From NCBI RefSeq assembly GCF_024266705.1, contig NZ_CP100756.1:1178001-1242000 (forward strand): a stretch of 64,000 bases of DNA, given 5' to 3'. The notes beneath the pieces are model-generated. The model was given only the letters and a program-made list of their open reading frames with translations, ran no database searches and was not told the origin of the DNA. This document shows positions 19,386 through 26,784 of this stretch, one piece after another. The position numbers were made by a program, and so were the translations under genes. Each line of letters starts with the position of its first letter. Within the stretch, counting starts at the first letter, position 1. The stretch is from Natrinema gelatinilyticum. GTDB lineage: Archaea > Halobacteriota > Halobacteria > Halobacteriales > Natrialbaceae.

Positions 19386-20999
19386 ATGCACAAACCACTA
19401 CTCGTGCCGGAGTTCTTAGACCGGGCGCGGACCCACTACGGCGACGACGAGGCAGTTGTGGCAACGACAGGAGAACGGTTCACGTACGACGAACTCGGCG
19501 AGCGCGCTGACCGGTTCTCGGCGGCCCTCGAGGAGCGCGGCATCGAAAAAGGCGACCGAGTCGCTGTCCTCGACCCGAACACGCACTACCACCTCGAGGC
19601 GGCCTACGGGATCATGCAACTGGGCGCGATTCACACGCCGTTGAACTATCGCTTGACGCCGACCGATTTCGAGTACATTCTCTCGGACGCGGGCGTCGAC
19701 GCGATTTACGCGGATCACGAGTACGCCGACCGGATCGAGGAAATCCGCGACGAGGTGCCGACGGAGACGTTTATTACGAACGACGCGACCGCCGTCGACG
19801 GTGAGTGGGAGAGTTTCGACGCGGTTCTCGAGGACGCGGGAACGGAATACGACCGGCCGGCGATGAGCGAGGACGAAATTATCACGATCAACTACACGTC
19901 GGGGACGACGGGCGATCCGAAGGGAGTCTGTCGCACCCACCGTTGCGAGACGATCCACGCCTACCTGCTGGTCGCCCACCAGGAGCTGACAGACGACGAC
20001 GTCTACCTGTGGACGTTGCCGATGTTCCACGCGAACGGCTGGGGCCACATCTTCGCGGTGACCGGAATCGGCGCGAAACACGTCTGCACGCGCGGCGTGG
20101 ATGCCGGGGACATCTTCGAAGCGGTGCGGTCGGAGGACGTCTCGTACATGTGCGGTGCCCCGACGGTGCTGAACATGTTAGTCGAGTATTACGAAACGAA
20201 CGAACCCGAGGCGACCGGCGACGCGGACGTTCGACTGGCGACCGCCGGCAGCGCGCCGCCGGAAGCCACGATCAGAACCATCGAAGACGAGTTCGGCTGG
20301 TACCTGAAACACGTCTACGGCGCGACCGAGACGGGGCCGCTGATCACGACCTCCGACGCGCGGCGACGGTTCGACGACGACAGCGACGACCGGTTTCGGA
20401 TCAAGAAACGACAGGGGCTGTCCTTCCTCGGCACCGAGATCCGAGTCGTCGACGAGGACGGAACCGACGTCCAGCGTGACGACGAGACCCTCGGCGAAGT
20501 CGTCGTCCGGGGCAACCAGATCATGGAGAAATACTGGGAGAAGCCCGACGCGACCGAAGAGGCCTTCACCGACCGCGTCGAGGGCTACTACCACACGGGC
20601 GACCTCGCGACGATCGACGAGAACGGCTTGATCGCCATTCAGGACCGCAAGAAGGACATCATCATCTCCGGCGGCGAGAACATCTCGAGCATCGAACTCG
20701 AGGACGCGCTGTTCGACCACCCCGACGTGGCGGACGTCGCGGTGATTCCGGCCCCGAGCGACGAGTGGGGCGAGACGCCGAAAGCGTTCGTCGTCCCCGG
20801 GTCCGGCGATTCCGACGATCCGGGAGTGACCGAGGGCGACCTCGAGGCGTTCACGCGCGAAAAGTTAGCTGGGTACAAGGTCGTCCACAGGGTCGAGTTC
20901 GTCGAGGAACTGCCGACGACCGCGACGGGGAAGGTCCAGAAGTACGAACTCCGAAAGGAGGAATGGGAAGACGAAGATCGAATGGTGGGCCAGGGATAA
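19386..20999 (+). CDS. AMP-forming acyl-CoA synthetase (fatty acyl type)
   Basis: The start at 19386 (MHKPLLVPEFLDRA) is preferred; nine further in-frame codons upstream look spurious. The 537-residue protein is an ANL-superfamily ligase that adenylates a carboxylic acid and transfers it to CoA. The phosphate loop YTSGTTGDPKG, the YGATETGP motif, the YHTGDL motif and the C-terminal GKVQKYELR with its catalytic Lys are all present. HANGWG and GGENISS resemble medium- or long-chain acyl-CoA synthetases. It sits inside the ATP synthase locus between atpB and atpD on the same strand. Substrate is not determined by sequence. Confidence 0.9.
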   Translation: MHKPLLVPEFLDRARTHYGDDEAVVATTGERFTYDELGERADRFSAALEERGIEKGDRVAVLDPNTHYHLEAAYGIMQLGAIHTPLNYRLTPTDFEYILSDAGVDAIYADHEYADRIEEIRDEVPTETFITNDATAVDGEWESFDAVLEDAGTEYDRPAMSEDEIITINYTSGTTGDPKGVCRTHRCETIHAYLLVAHQELTDDDVYLWTLPMFHANGWGHIFAVTGIGAKHVCTRGVDAGDIFEAVRSEDVSYMCGAPTVLNMLVEYYETNEPEATGDADVRLATAGSAPPEATIRTIEDEFGWYLKHVYGATETGPLITTSDARRRFDDDSDDRFRIKKRQGLSFLGTEIRVVDEDGTDVQRDDETLGEVVVRGNQIMEKYWEKPDATEEAFTDRVEGYYHTGDLATIDENGLIAIQDRKKDIIISGGENISSIELEDALFDHPDVADVAVIPAPSDEWGETPKAFVVPGSGDSDDPGVTEGDLEAFTREKLAGYKVVHRVEFVEELPTTATGKVQKYELRKEEWEDEDRMVGQG

Positions 21000-21644
21000 C
21001 GCGCGCAAACGCCCTGCTGCACCCGCGTTCGAGTAGAGACGAGAGGCGAACGGGTCCGAAGATCCGACCGTCCCATCCGGATTCTCTTCGGGGGTATTGT
21101 AGCCGCTGACGGCGTTTACCCGGTCGTCGCAGCGTCGTATACGACGATACTCGCCGCAGGTGCGCTCATCTTCGCCGCCAGTTCGTATTTTGAAGTGAAG
21201 GCCCTCGAGGCCCGACTCAACGCTCGAGAGGCGTGGTTTTGCCCTAAATAACCGCTGGGAACGGCATCCGGTCTCCGTATAGTATCGATCGGACGGTAAG
21301 CAGAATATTGACGCTAAGGGAAATGGCTGCGACGGCAACCGCCTTTATCCACGGAAGGTCGCGAACGTGTTGGATCGCAAACAACCAAATTAATCCCCCC
21401 GCCACAACAATGTGATCAATCCGACGACCGCCGCGACCGAATCCCAGGGACACGCGACGTAGCCGATTCGGTTGCGACTCACCATCCACGATCAATCCGC
21501 CACCGGACTCAAGCAGACGAGCACCCACTGAGCTCGCTCGGAGTGGTGCCACACCGCCTTCACTCCCGGTCTCAGACCGCAGGCGAGCCTGGTCGACGAA
21601 AACTGTAAACAGTTATCCGACTGCGGCCGCTATCCCCCCACAAG
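21000..21644. other. Stretch between ligase and atpD with two weak membrane ORFs
   Basis: The plus strand carries a frame up to a TAA at 21251 that reads like a small one-helix membrane protein (IVAADGVYPVVAASYTTIL then AAGALIFAASSYFEVKALEA), but it lacks an ATG, GTG or TTG start, so it may be a remnant. A minus-strand ORF overlaps its end and is listed separately. Before atpD there is an inverted repeat AACTGT-aa-ACAGTT at 21601-21614 that could be an operator or promoter element. Confidence 0.45.
21244..21552 (-). CDS. Possible small membrane protein, unrecognised
   Basis: The 102-residue frame has an Arg/Gly-rich N-terminal half and a hydrophobic C-terminal half with two helix-like segments (HIVVAGGLIWLFAIQHV, and IKAVAVAAISLSVNILLTV), which is not what a random shadow usually looks like. 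The true start may be nearer the hydrophobic part. It ends convergently with a plus-strand hydrophobic frame at 21251. No family was recognised and it may be a decayed gene. Confidence 0.35.
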   Translation of the reverse strand: MAPLRASSVGARLLESGGGLIVDGESQPNRLRRVSLGFGRGGRRIDHIVVAGGLIWLFAIQHVRDLPWIKAVAVAAISLSVNILLTVRSILYGDRMPFPAVI

Positions 21645-22391
21645 ATGGCCAACGACGTCAAGCCCACCCGCAAGAACTTGATGGCGATCGAGGATCGCAT
21701 CGAGCTCTCCGAGCGGGGACACGGCACGCTTGAGAAGAAACGCGACGGGCTGATCATGGAGTTCATGGACATCCTGGACAAGGCCCAGGACGTCCGCGGC
21801 AACCTCGCGGAGGACTACGAGGCGGCCCAGCAGAAGATCAACATGGCTCGGGCGATGGAGGGCGACGTCGCCGTTCGTGGTGCCGCGGCGGCGCTGGAAG
21901 AACACCCCGAGATCACGACCGAGTCGAAGAACATCATGGGCGTCGTCGTCCCGCAGATCGAATCCTCGCGGGTCACCAAGAGCCTCGATCAGCGCGGCTA
22001 CGGGATCATGGGCACCTCCGCTCGCATCGACGAGGCCGCGGAAGCCTACGAGGACTTACTCGAGAGCATCATCCTCGCAGCCGAGGTGGAGACGGCGATG
22101 AAGAAGATGCTCCGCGAGATCGAGACGACCAAACGGCGGGTCAACGCCCTCGAGTTCAAACTCCTCCCGGAGCTGTACGAGAACCAGGAGTACATCGAGC
22201 AGAAGCTCGAAGAACAGGAGCGCGAGGAAACGTTCCGCCTGAAGAAAATCAAGGAGAAGAAGGAAGCCGAAGAGAAGGAGGATCGAGAGGCCGAGTCGGA
22301 AGCCGAAGCCGAAGAAGCCGAGCAGAAACAGGAGGAACTCGAGGAGATTCAGCCGGACACCGCCGCACAGTCCCCAACGAGCACCCAATAA
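21645..22391 (+). CDS. atpD: A-type ATP synthase subunit D (central stalk)
   Basis: The 248-residue protein has the subunit D signature: [20 protein letters not shown] at the N-terminus, a [12 protein letters not shown] loop in the middle, and a C-terminal helix with [16 protein letters not shown]. The two helices form the coiled-coil rotor shaft inside the A3B3 head. An unusually long acidic Glu/Lys tail (about 200-248, [14 protein letters not shown]) extends it beyond the about 210 residues of many homologues. It is separated from atpB by an acyl-CoA ligase and about 650 bp, so it probably uses its own promoter. Confidence 0.95.
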   Translation: MANDVKPTRKNLMAIEDRIELSERGHGTLEKKRDGLIMEFMDILDKAQDVRGNLAEDYEAAQQKINMARAMEGDVAVRGAAAALEEHPEITTESKNIMGVVVPQIESSRVTKSLDQRGYGIMGTSARIDEAAEAYEDLLESIILAAEVETAMKKMLREIETTKRRVNALEFKLLPELYENQEYIEQKLEEQEREETFRLKKIKEKKEAEEKEDREAESEAEAEEAEQKQEELEEIQPDTAAQSPTSTQ

Positions 22392-22451
22392 GGCGCGCCA
22401 GCTGCCTCGCTCCGTCGATCGACTGGACGTTCACCTGCGGATTCGATCCCG

Positions 22452-22856
22452 ATGGCCTGTTCACAGTGCGGTTCATCCCAGATTCAGTTTTCCGTCCCCG
22501 ACGAGCACCGCGGATACGCACCGTCGGAAGCCGCGTTCGTTTCTGTCTGTCCGCACTGTCTGACCCTCGAGCCGATGACAGACGAGGAGGGGACAGCGAA
22601 TAGCGACCCCGATTTCTCACGAATCAGCGACGCGTTTCCGATTCGACCCGAACGCGCGATCCCGCTCGTGCTCGCGCTCGGCCTGTGCTCATCGCTCGCG
22701 ACGAACCGGACCGCGATCGAAACCCTTCTCAGGGAGGTCGAGCGGGCCGGCACGGACCCGTTGCTCGTTCTCGACCGCCTCGGTGACGATCCCTCTGTCG
22801 AGCCGGCTATCGACCTCGAACGTCGCCGACACCAACTCGAGCAATTGCTGTACTGA
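22452..22856 (+). CDS. DUF6276 family zinc-ribbon protein
   Basis: The 134-residue protein has two Cys pairs, CSQCG (3-7) and CPHC (33-36), forming a probable zinc ribbon. A helical C-terminal part contains AIPLVLALGLCSSLATNR and ends RRHQLEQLLY. This layout is what I know as the haloarchaeal DUF6276 family, of unknown function. It lies 61 bp downstream of atpD on the same strand and may be cotranscribed with it. No catalytic motif is visible. Confidence 0.8.
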   Translation: MACSQCGSSQIQFSVPDEHRGYAPSEAAFVSVCPHCLTLEPMTDEEGTANSDPDFSRISDAFPIRPERAIPLVLALGLCSSLATNRTAIETLLREVERAGTDPLLVLDRLGDDPSVEPAIDLERRRHQLEQLLY

Positions 22857-23036
22857 CCGGTCGTCGTCGTTACCGACGAAGAGTGATCGCAAGCAAGCGA
22901 CACTGGTGGACGGTGAAACACGTGGACGCGTGGACCGGCGAACTGTCGGGTGCTGTATGGTGAATGCGGCGACCATTCGTCTCGATGCTTTTGCAGTCAG
23001 AACGAGTGGAACGTCTACAGTATTACAGCGAGAGTG
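22857..23036. other. Intergenic stretch before the MITE-like element
   Basis: No gene is seen. A minus-strand frame crosses the region but shows no family motif. It separates the DUF6276 gene from the left hairpin of the IS-derived element. Confidence 0.4.
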
Positions 23037-23384
23037 CCTCGGGGCTTGACCCCGAGGGTGAATCGCGTAAGCTTTATTATCTTTCCTAACGTATTTAAAG
23101 ACACAGTTGTGCGAATTAAAGACCGTAATTCGTCGCAACTGTGTACAGTTGCGGAGGAATGTGGCTCTCTCAAAACCCACGTCTTCGGCGTGGTGCGACG
23201 GACGCCATCGGGCCGTGGTGGAGCGGCCGACCCTCACGGACACACCGCGTGTTCGGGTGTGAATTCCAGATGACCCATCTCGGGAAGTCCGAGGGGAATT
23301 ACATTCGCCTGCGGCCATATGGCCCGTTTCTGGGCTTGCCGCCAAAACGGTGAAGCCACGGGGCTTGCCCCCGTGGTACTTCAC
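23037..23384. mobile_element. IS200/IS605-derived MITE-like element
   Basis: It is bounded on the left by the perfect hairpin CCTCGGGG-cttga-CCCCGAGG (23037-23057) and on the right by GTGAAG-CCACGGGG-cttgc-CCCCGTGG-ta-CTTCAC (23350-23384). The GGGGCTTG-CCCC subterminal hairpin is what I associate with IS200/IS605 ends in haloarchaea. The interior (about 290 bp) contains no readable TnpA or TnpB, but has further palindromes (23101-23144, 23134-23153, 23313-23324) and a TATTTAAA box at about 23091. The size fits non-autonomous palindrome-associated elements. The right hairpin overlaps the stop of the Hsp20-like gene. Confidence 0.65.
23101..23153 (+). other. Two mutually exclusive hairpins inside the MITE-like element
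   Basis: ACACAGTT...CGAATTA (23101-23118) pairs with TAATTCG...AACTGTGT (23126-23144), giving 8 and 7 bp arms with a small internal loop. The segment AACTGT within the 3' arm also belongs to a second inverted repeat, CGCAACTGT-gt-ACAGTTGCG (23134-23153). Only one can form at a time in single-stranded DNA or RNA. It may be a transposase recognition hairpin or an RNA switch; no function is shown. Confidence 0.55.
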
Positions 23385-23920
23385 GAAGATGATTCCTCGA
23401 GTGATCGAGAATCCTCTGATCGCATATAGACTTCGAGGATTCCGTTCTTGAACCAGACTCCCTCCACTTCGGGCGAGTCCCACGGGAGGTCGACCCGACC
23501 GACGACGGTGTCGTTCTTCCGAACGACGAGTTCGTTCGTTCGCGGGTTAATACCGACCGAGATGTCGTTTATACTCGCACCGAGGAGGTCGGCGATAACG
23601 ACGAACTCACCGTCGGTGAGGCGAGTGTCGATTAAACACTCGTCGGACTCCAGTTTCGATCTCCGTTTCGCGTCGTCCGCGCGCTGTTTCCAATTTTCCC
23701 GATTCCGGCCGGCAGAAGGGCGCGAACGGGGAGCCCCTCTCGTGGATACCGTTCCACTTGTATCCCCGACCACATTCCGAAGCCCTTCGGACAACGATTG
23801 CAGCCCCGTTCGAAGAGAGGATTCGAGAGCGGTCGGGAGAGAGTCCCCATTTTGTCGGTCGTCGGGCGCAGGTTCCGCCGAGTCGGTGCTTTCCCGCTCG
23901 GTGTCATCTTCGTTGCTCAT
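23381..23920 (-). CDS. Hsp20/alpha-crystallin domain protein (GvpH-like)
   Basis: The 179-residue protein has a disordered, acidic and then Arg/Ser-rich N-terminal half (about 1-90). A compact C-terminal beta domain (about 95-168) carries LTDGEFVVIADLLGASINDI, NELVVRKND and GRVDLPW, then FKNGILEVYM; the NGILEV phrase is the usual end of an alpha-crystallin domain. The DLPW feature resembles haloarchaeal GvpH and related small heat-shock-like proteins. No gas-vesicle cluster is nearby, so a GvpH role is not supported by context. The stop codon lies within the right end of the MITE-like element, so the tail (RSLEESSS) may have been changed by insertion. Confidence 0.7.
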   Translation of the reverse strand: MSNEDDTERESTDSAEPAPDDRQNGDSLPTALESSLRTGLQSLSEGLRNVVGDTSGTVSTRGAPRSRPSAGRNRENWKQRADDAKRRSKLESDECLIDTRLTDGEFVVIADLLGASINDISVGINPRTNELVVRKNDTVVGRVDLPWDSPEVEGVWFKNGILEVYMRSEDSRSLEESSS

Positions 23921-24256
23921 GAACGTTCACTTCAGCGTTACGCATATCTCCCGAGTTATATGATACCGTGAAACACAATAAAGCCCTGGATTCACCGTTC
24001 GCTGTGATTAATCAACGGACGGTGCCAGTGGCACTGACACCTCACGTTCTGTAGATAACGAGTCACCGTCTTTATTTCGGAGATTTCCGGAAAGAACTCA
24101 CGTCCCGTATCAGAGAAGCAGTGACCAGAGCGGCTATCTCACCTAGACGTAGCGCCATCCGTCAGTCCGAGCCTGACCGCCAGGTCAGGTGCATCGAAGC
24201 GGGTGTTCGTAGCCTCGACCGACTCCCAGGGATAGAATCGTCCAGCGACGCAGCAG
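23921..24256. other. Intergenic stretch, no gene seen
   Basis: This 336-bp stretch is relatively AT-rich next to the Hsp20-like gene (ATATGATACCGTGAAACACAATAAAG, 23957-23982) and probably holds that gene's upstream region. No coding frame with normal haloarchaeal composition is visible. Confidence 0.5.
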
Positions 24257-24652
24257 TTACTTTCCGGTCGGCCGCACACTGTCGCTGACGGCCTGTTTCA
24301 CCTGTAGCGCGGCGCTCGCGGCCAGTCCTCGGGCAACTTCGTCGCGTTCGTCGGCGGTGATGACCTCCTCCGTGGCCGCCTCCTCCAGGTCGGGCGTGAA
24401 GCCGGCACTGACCGGGTGCCCGACCGGCGGTCGGACCGCGACGGTGACCTGTGGGCCGGTCAGGCTCGTCGAGACGTCGGCATCGACGATATATTCGTTC
24501 GGGAGAAACTCGCGCGTGCGGGCGGCGATCCGCGAGACGTCACGGTGAAGCAGTCGTTTCTGCGCACTCGAGAGGTCCGGAACGTCCGCCGCGGCACGCT
24601 GTCCAGCTCCAGTCTCGCCCGGTAGACCTGCATACGGCGTATTTCCGTTCAT
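24257..24652 (-). CDS. DUF5811 family protein
   Basis: The start at 24652 (MNGNTPYAGLPGETGAGQR) gives the usual N-terminus; the longer frame is a shadow. The 131-residue soluble protein contains the phrases LSSAQKRLLHRDVSRIAARTR and PPVGHPVSAGFTPDLE, and ends with a helix ERDEVARGLAASAALQVKQA. I recognise this as the haloarchaeal DUF5811 family, whose function I do not know. It is followed upstream on the same strand by the arginine decarboxylase gene, 60 bp away, so the two may be cotranscribed. Confidence 0.85.
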   Translation of the reverse strand: MNGNTPYAGLPGETGAGQRAAADVPDLSSAQKRLLHRDVSRIAARTREFLPNEYIVDADVSTSLTGPQVTVAVRPPVGHPVSAGFTPDLEEAATEEVITADERDEVARGLAASAALQVKQAVSDSVRPTGK

Positions 24653-24711
24653 GAGAAGTGTGTGCCAATAGCAACGGGCCGCCGGGTGAAAAGGGTTCGC
24701 CTTCGGACAAT

Positions 24712-25191
24712 CTAGAGGATCGGTTCGCTGTCGCCGTACACTGCCAGGACGACTGCCGTCGTATATCGACCCGAATCGGCTTGCCGACTCTCGACGGCGA
24801 CTCGCGGATCCGCGAAGGTCCACTCGCGAAGCTTCTGACCAGCAGATAGACCCTCGCGAACTCGCCGTTCGACGTCAGCGCGGTCCATCTCGCCGGCGGT
24901 CTCGTAGAACAAGCCCGGCCCATCGTCGTCGGACTGGGACCAGGCGAGCGCGGCGCTCACTCGGCCCGGTCCAGCGGTGGTCGCTCGAGCTTCGACGACC
25001 GTCAGGCGCTCACCGACGGGACCGAGGTCTGGTGCGGTCCCGACGGACTCGACGGAGACACCTGCCGGGATCATGGAGGAGACAGACACGAGGTTGTAGT
25101 TCTCGACGCCGGCCTCGGCGAGCGCGGCATCGTAGGATGCCATCGCGGTGGGACCCGACGCGGACCCCCAGACGACTCGGATCGTGCTCAT
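24712..25191 (-). CDS. pdaD: Pyruvoyl-dependent arginine decarboxylase
   Basis: The start at 25191 (MSTIRVVWGSASGPT) is chosen over 20 upstream codons. The 159-residue protein is a self-cleaving proenzyme: the YNLVSVSSMIPAG motif puts the Ser-Ser cleavage pair at 38-39, which would generate the beta chain and a pyruvoyl-capped alpha chain. It makes agmatine from arginine; archaea use agmatine for agmatidine in tRNA-Ile and for polyamines. GLFYETAGEMDRADVERRV and TTAVVLAVYG are family phrases. It lies upstream of the DUF5811 gene on the same strand. Confidence 0.9.
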   Translation of the reverse strand: MSTIRVVWGSASGPTAMASYDAALAEAGVENYNLVSVSSMIPAGVSVESVGTAPDLGPVGERLTVVEARATTAGPGRVSAALAWSQSDDDGPGLFYETAGEMDRADVERRVREGLSAGQKLREWTFADPRVAVESRQADSGRYTTAVVLAVYGDSEPIL

Positions 25192-25337
25192 ACTCGCATT
25201 CGGGGGCGGGCGGCGTAAGGCGTTGCGATCTGGACTCGTGACAGAATCCAAGGCTGACGGCGGCTGAGCGGCCAGGAATGCTGCCCGAAGAAGTGAGAAG
25301 AGGCCGCCGAATGGGCCGTGAAGCGAACGGTCGGTCG

Positions 25338-26570
25338 TTACTGATAGAAGTAGCCCGCAGACGAAATCACGTCGCTCGAGTCGTCGTTTTCGATCTTCTC
25401 TAAGGCCTCGGCGAAATCGGTATGCGTGACCGTCTCGCGGTCGTTACGGATGGCGAACATGCCGGCTTCGGTGGCGAGGCTCTCGATATCCGCGCCGGAG
25501 TAGCCGTCGGTATCGTCCGCGAGGTCGGCGAAGTCGACGTCTCCGGAGACGCTCATTCCGCGGGTGTGGATCTCCAGAATCTGTTCGCGGCCGTCGCGGT
25601 CGGGTTCGGGGACTTCGATGAGGCGGTCGAACCGGCCAGGGCGGAGGATCGCGCGGTCGAGCATGTCGAAGCGGTTCGTTGCAGCGATGATGCGAACCTC
25701 GCCGCGAGCCTCGAAGCCGTCCATCTCGGAGAGCAGTTGCATCATCGTCCGCTGGACCTCAGCATCGCCGGAAGTCTTCGACTCGGTTCGGCGGGTGGCG
25801 ATGGCGTCGATCTCGTCGATGAAGATGATGGCGGGTTCGCGTTCGCGGGCCATTTCGAAGAGGTCACGAACCAGCCGTGATCCTTCGCCGATGAATTTGC
25901 GAACGAGTTCGGATCCGGCCATCTTGATGAACGTCGCGTCCGTCTCGTTGGCGACGGCCTTCGCGAGCATCGTCTTGCCCGTTCCCGGCGGGCCGTAGAG
26001 CAGGACGCCGCTTGGCGGATCGATCCCGACTTCGTCGAACAGCTCGGGCTCGGCGAGCGGTTGCTCGACGGCCTCGCGGACTTCCCTGACCTGCTCGTCG
26101 ATGCCGCCGATGTCTGCATACGTCACTTCTGGCTTCTCGGTGATCTCCATTGACTGTGCGCGCGCGTCGGTCTCCGCATTCAGTATCGTCTGGATCGCGA
26201 AGGAATCGTTGACGGCGACGCGGTCGCCGGGCTCGACGCGGTCGACCATGCGGGAGGAAACCTCGGTAAGGACCTCCTGGTTGTTGCCGTGTTGCTTGAC
26301 GATGACCTCGTCATCGTCGAGGATGTCCTCGACGGTGGCGATGTACAGCGACGAACTCTTCAGCGTCTCGTTTTCGCGTTCGACGCGATCGACGTTCTCC
26401 CGGAGGCGCTTCCGGCGGTCCTCTGCGTCGTCGAGCTGAGCGGTCAGCTGTTCGTTGACGTCGACGAGGTCCTCGTAGTGTCCGCGAAGCGCCTCGATCC
26501 GCTCGTCGTCGGGAAGGTCTGAGTCGATATCGCGGTGAGGTCGGTCGGGAATAGACGGGCTTCGAGACAT
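25338..26570 (-). CDS. pan: Proteasome-activating nucleotidase PAN
   Basis: The start at 26570 (MSRSPSIPDRPHRD) is preferred to 26636. The 410-residue AAA ATPase has an N-terminal coiled coil (about 33-72), an OB-like domain (about 75-130), Walker A GPPGTGKT (193-200) and Walker B IIFIDEID (248-255). It ends in GYFYQ, a HbYX motif (hydrophobic-Tyr-any) that docks on and opens the 20S proteasome. It unfolds substrates such as SAMPylated proteins. Haloarchaea usually carry two PAN paralogues; which one this is cannot be told from the sequence. A TATA-like box (TTTACTATC on the minus strand, about 26598-26606) precedes it. Confidence 0.95.
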   Translation of the reverse strand: MSRSPSIPDRPHRDIDSDLPDDERIEALRGHYEDLVDVNEQLTAQLDDAEDRRKRLRENVDRVERENETLKSSSLYIATVEDILDDDEVIVKQHGNNQEVLTEVSSRMVDRVEPGDRVAVNDSFAIQTILNAETDARAQSMEITEKPEVTYADIGGIDEQVREVREAVEQPLAEPELFDEVGIDPPSGVLLYGPPGTGKTMLAKAVANETDATFIKMAGSELVRKFIGEGSRLVRDLFEMAREREPAIIFIDEIDAIATRRTESKTSGDAEVQRTMMQLLSEMDGFEARGEVRIIAATNRFDMLDRAILRPGRFDRLIEVPEPDRDGREQILEIHTRGMSVSGDVDFADLADDTDGYSGADIESLATEAGMFAIRNDRETVTHTDFAEALEKIENDDSSDVISSAGYFYQ

Positions 26571-26784
26571 CCTGATACACGCCGATAAGATATCGATAGT
26601 AAATGTGCCTTTGGGTCCCGGCGCAAATTCCGCCATTTGGTATCAATCCTCACCCGGATGCTGCAAGTCGAGGGGCGAAGGCTATGGGGACTCGGTCCAA
26701 CGTACCGCATCGAAACGGCGGTCGCATTTGTCTCGTCGGATCTCGAAGCTGGCAGACGAAAAACGTGGACCTGCGGCCACCCGA

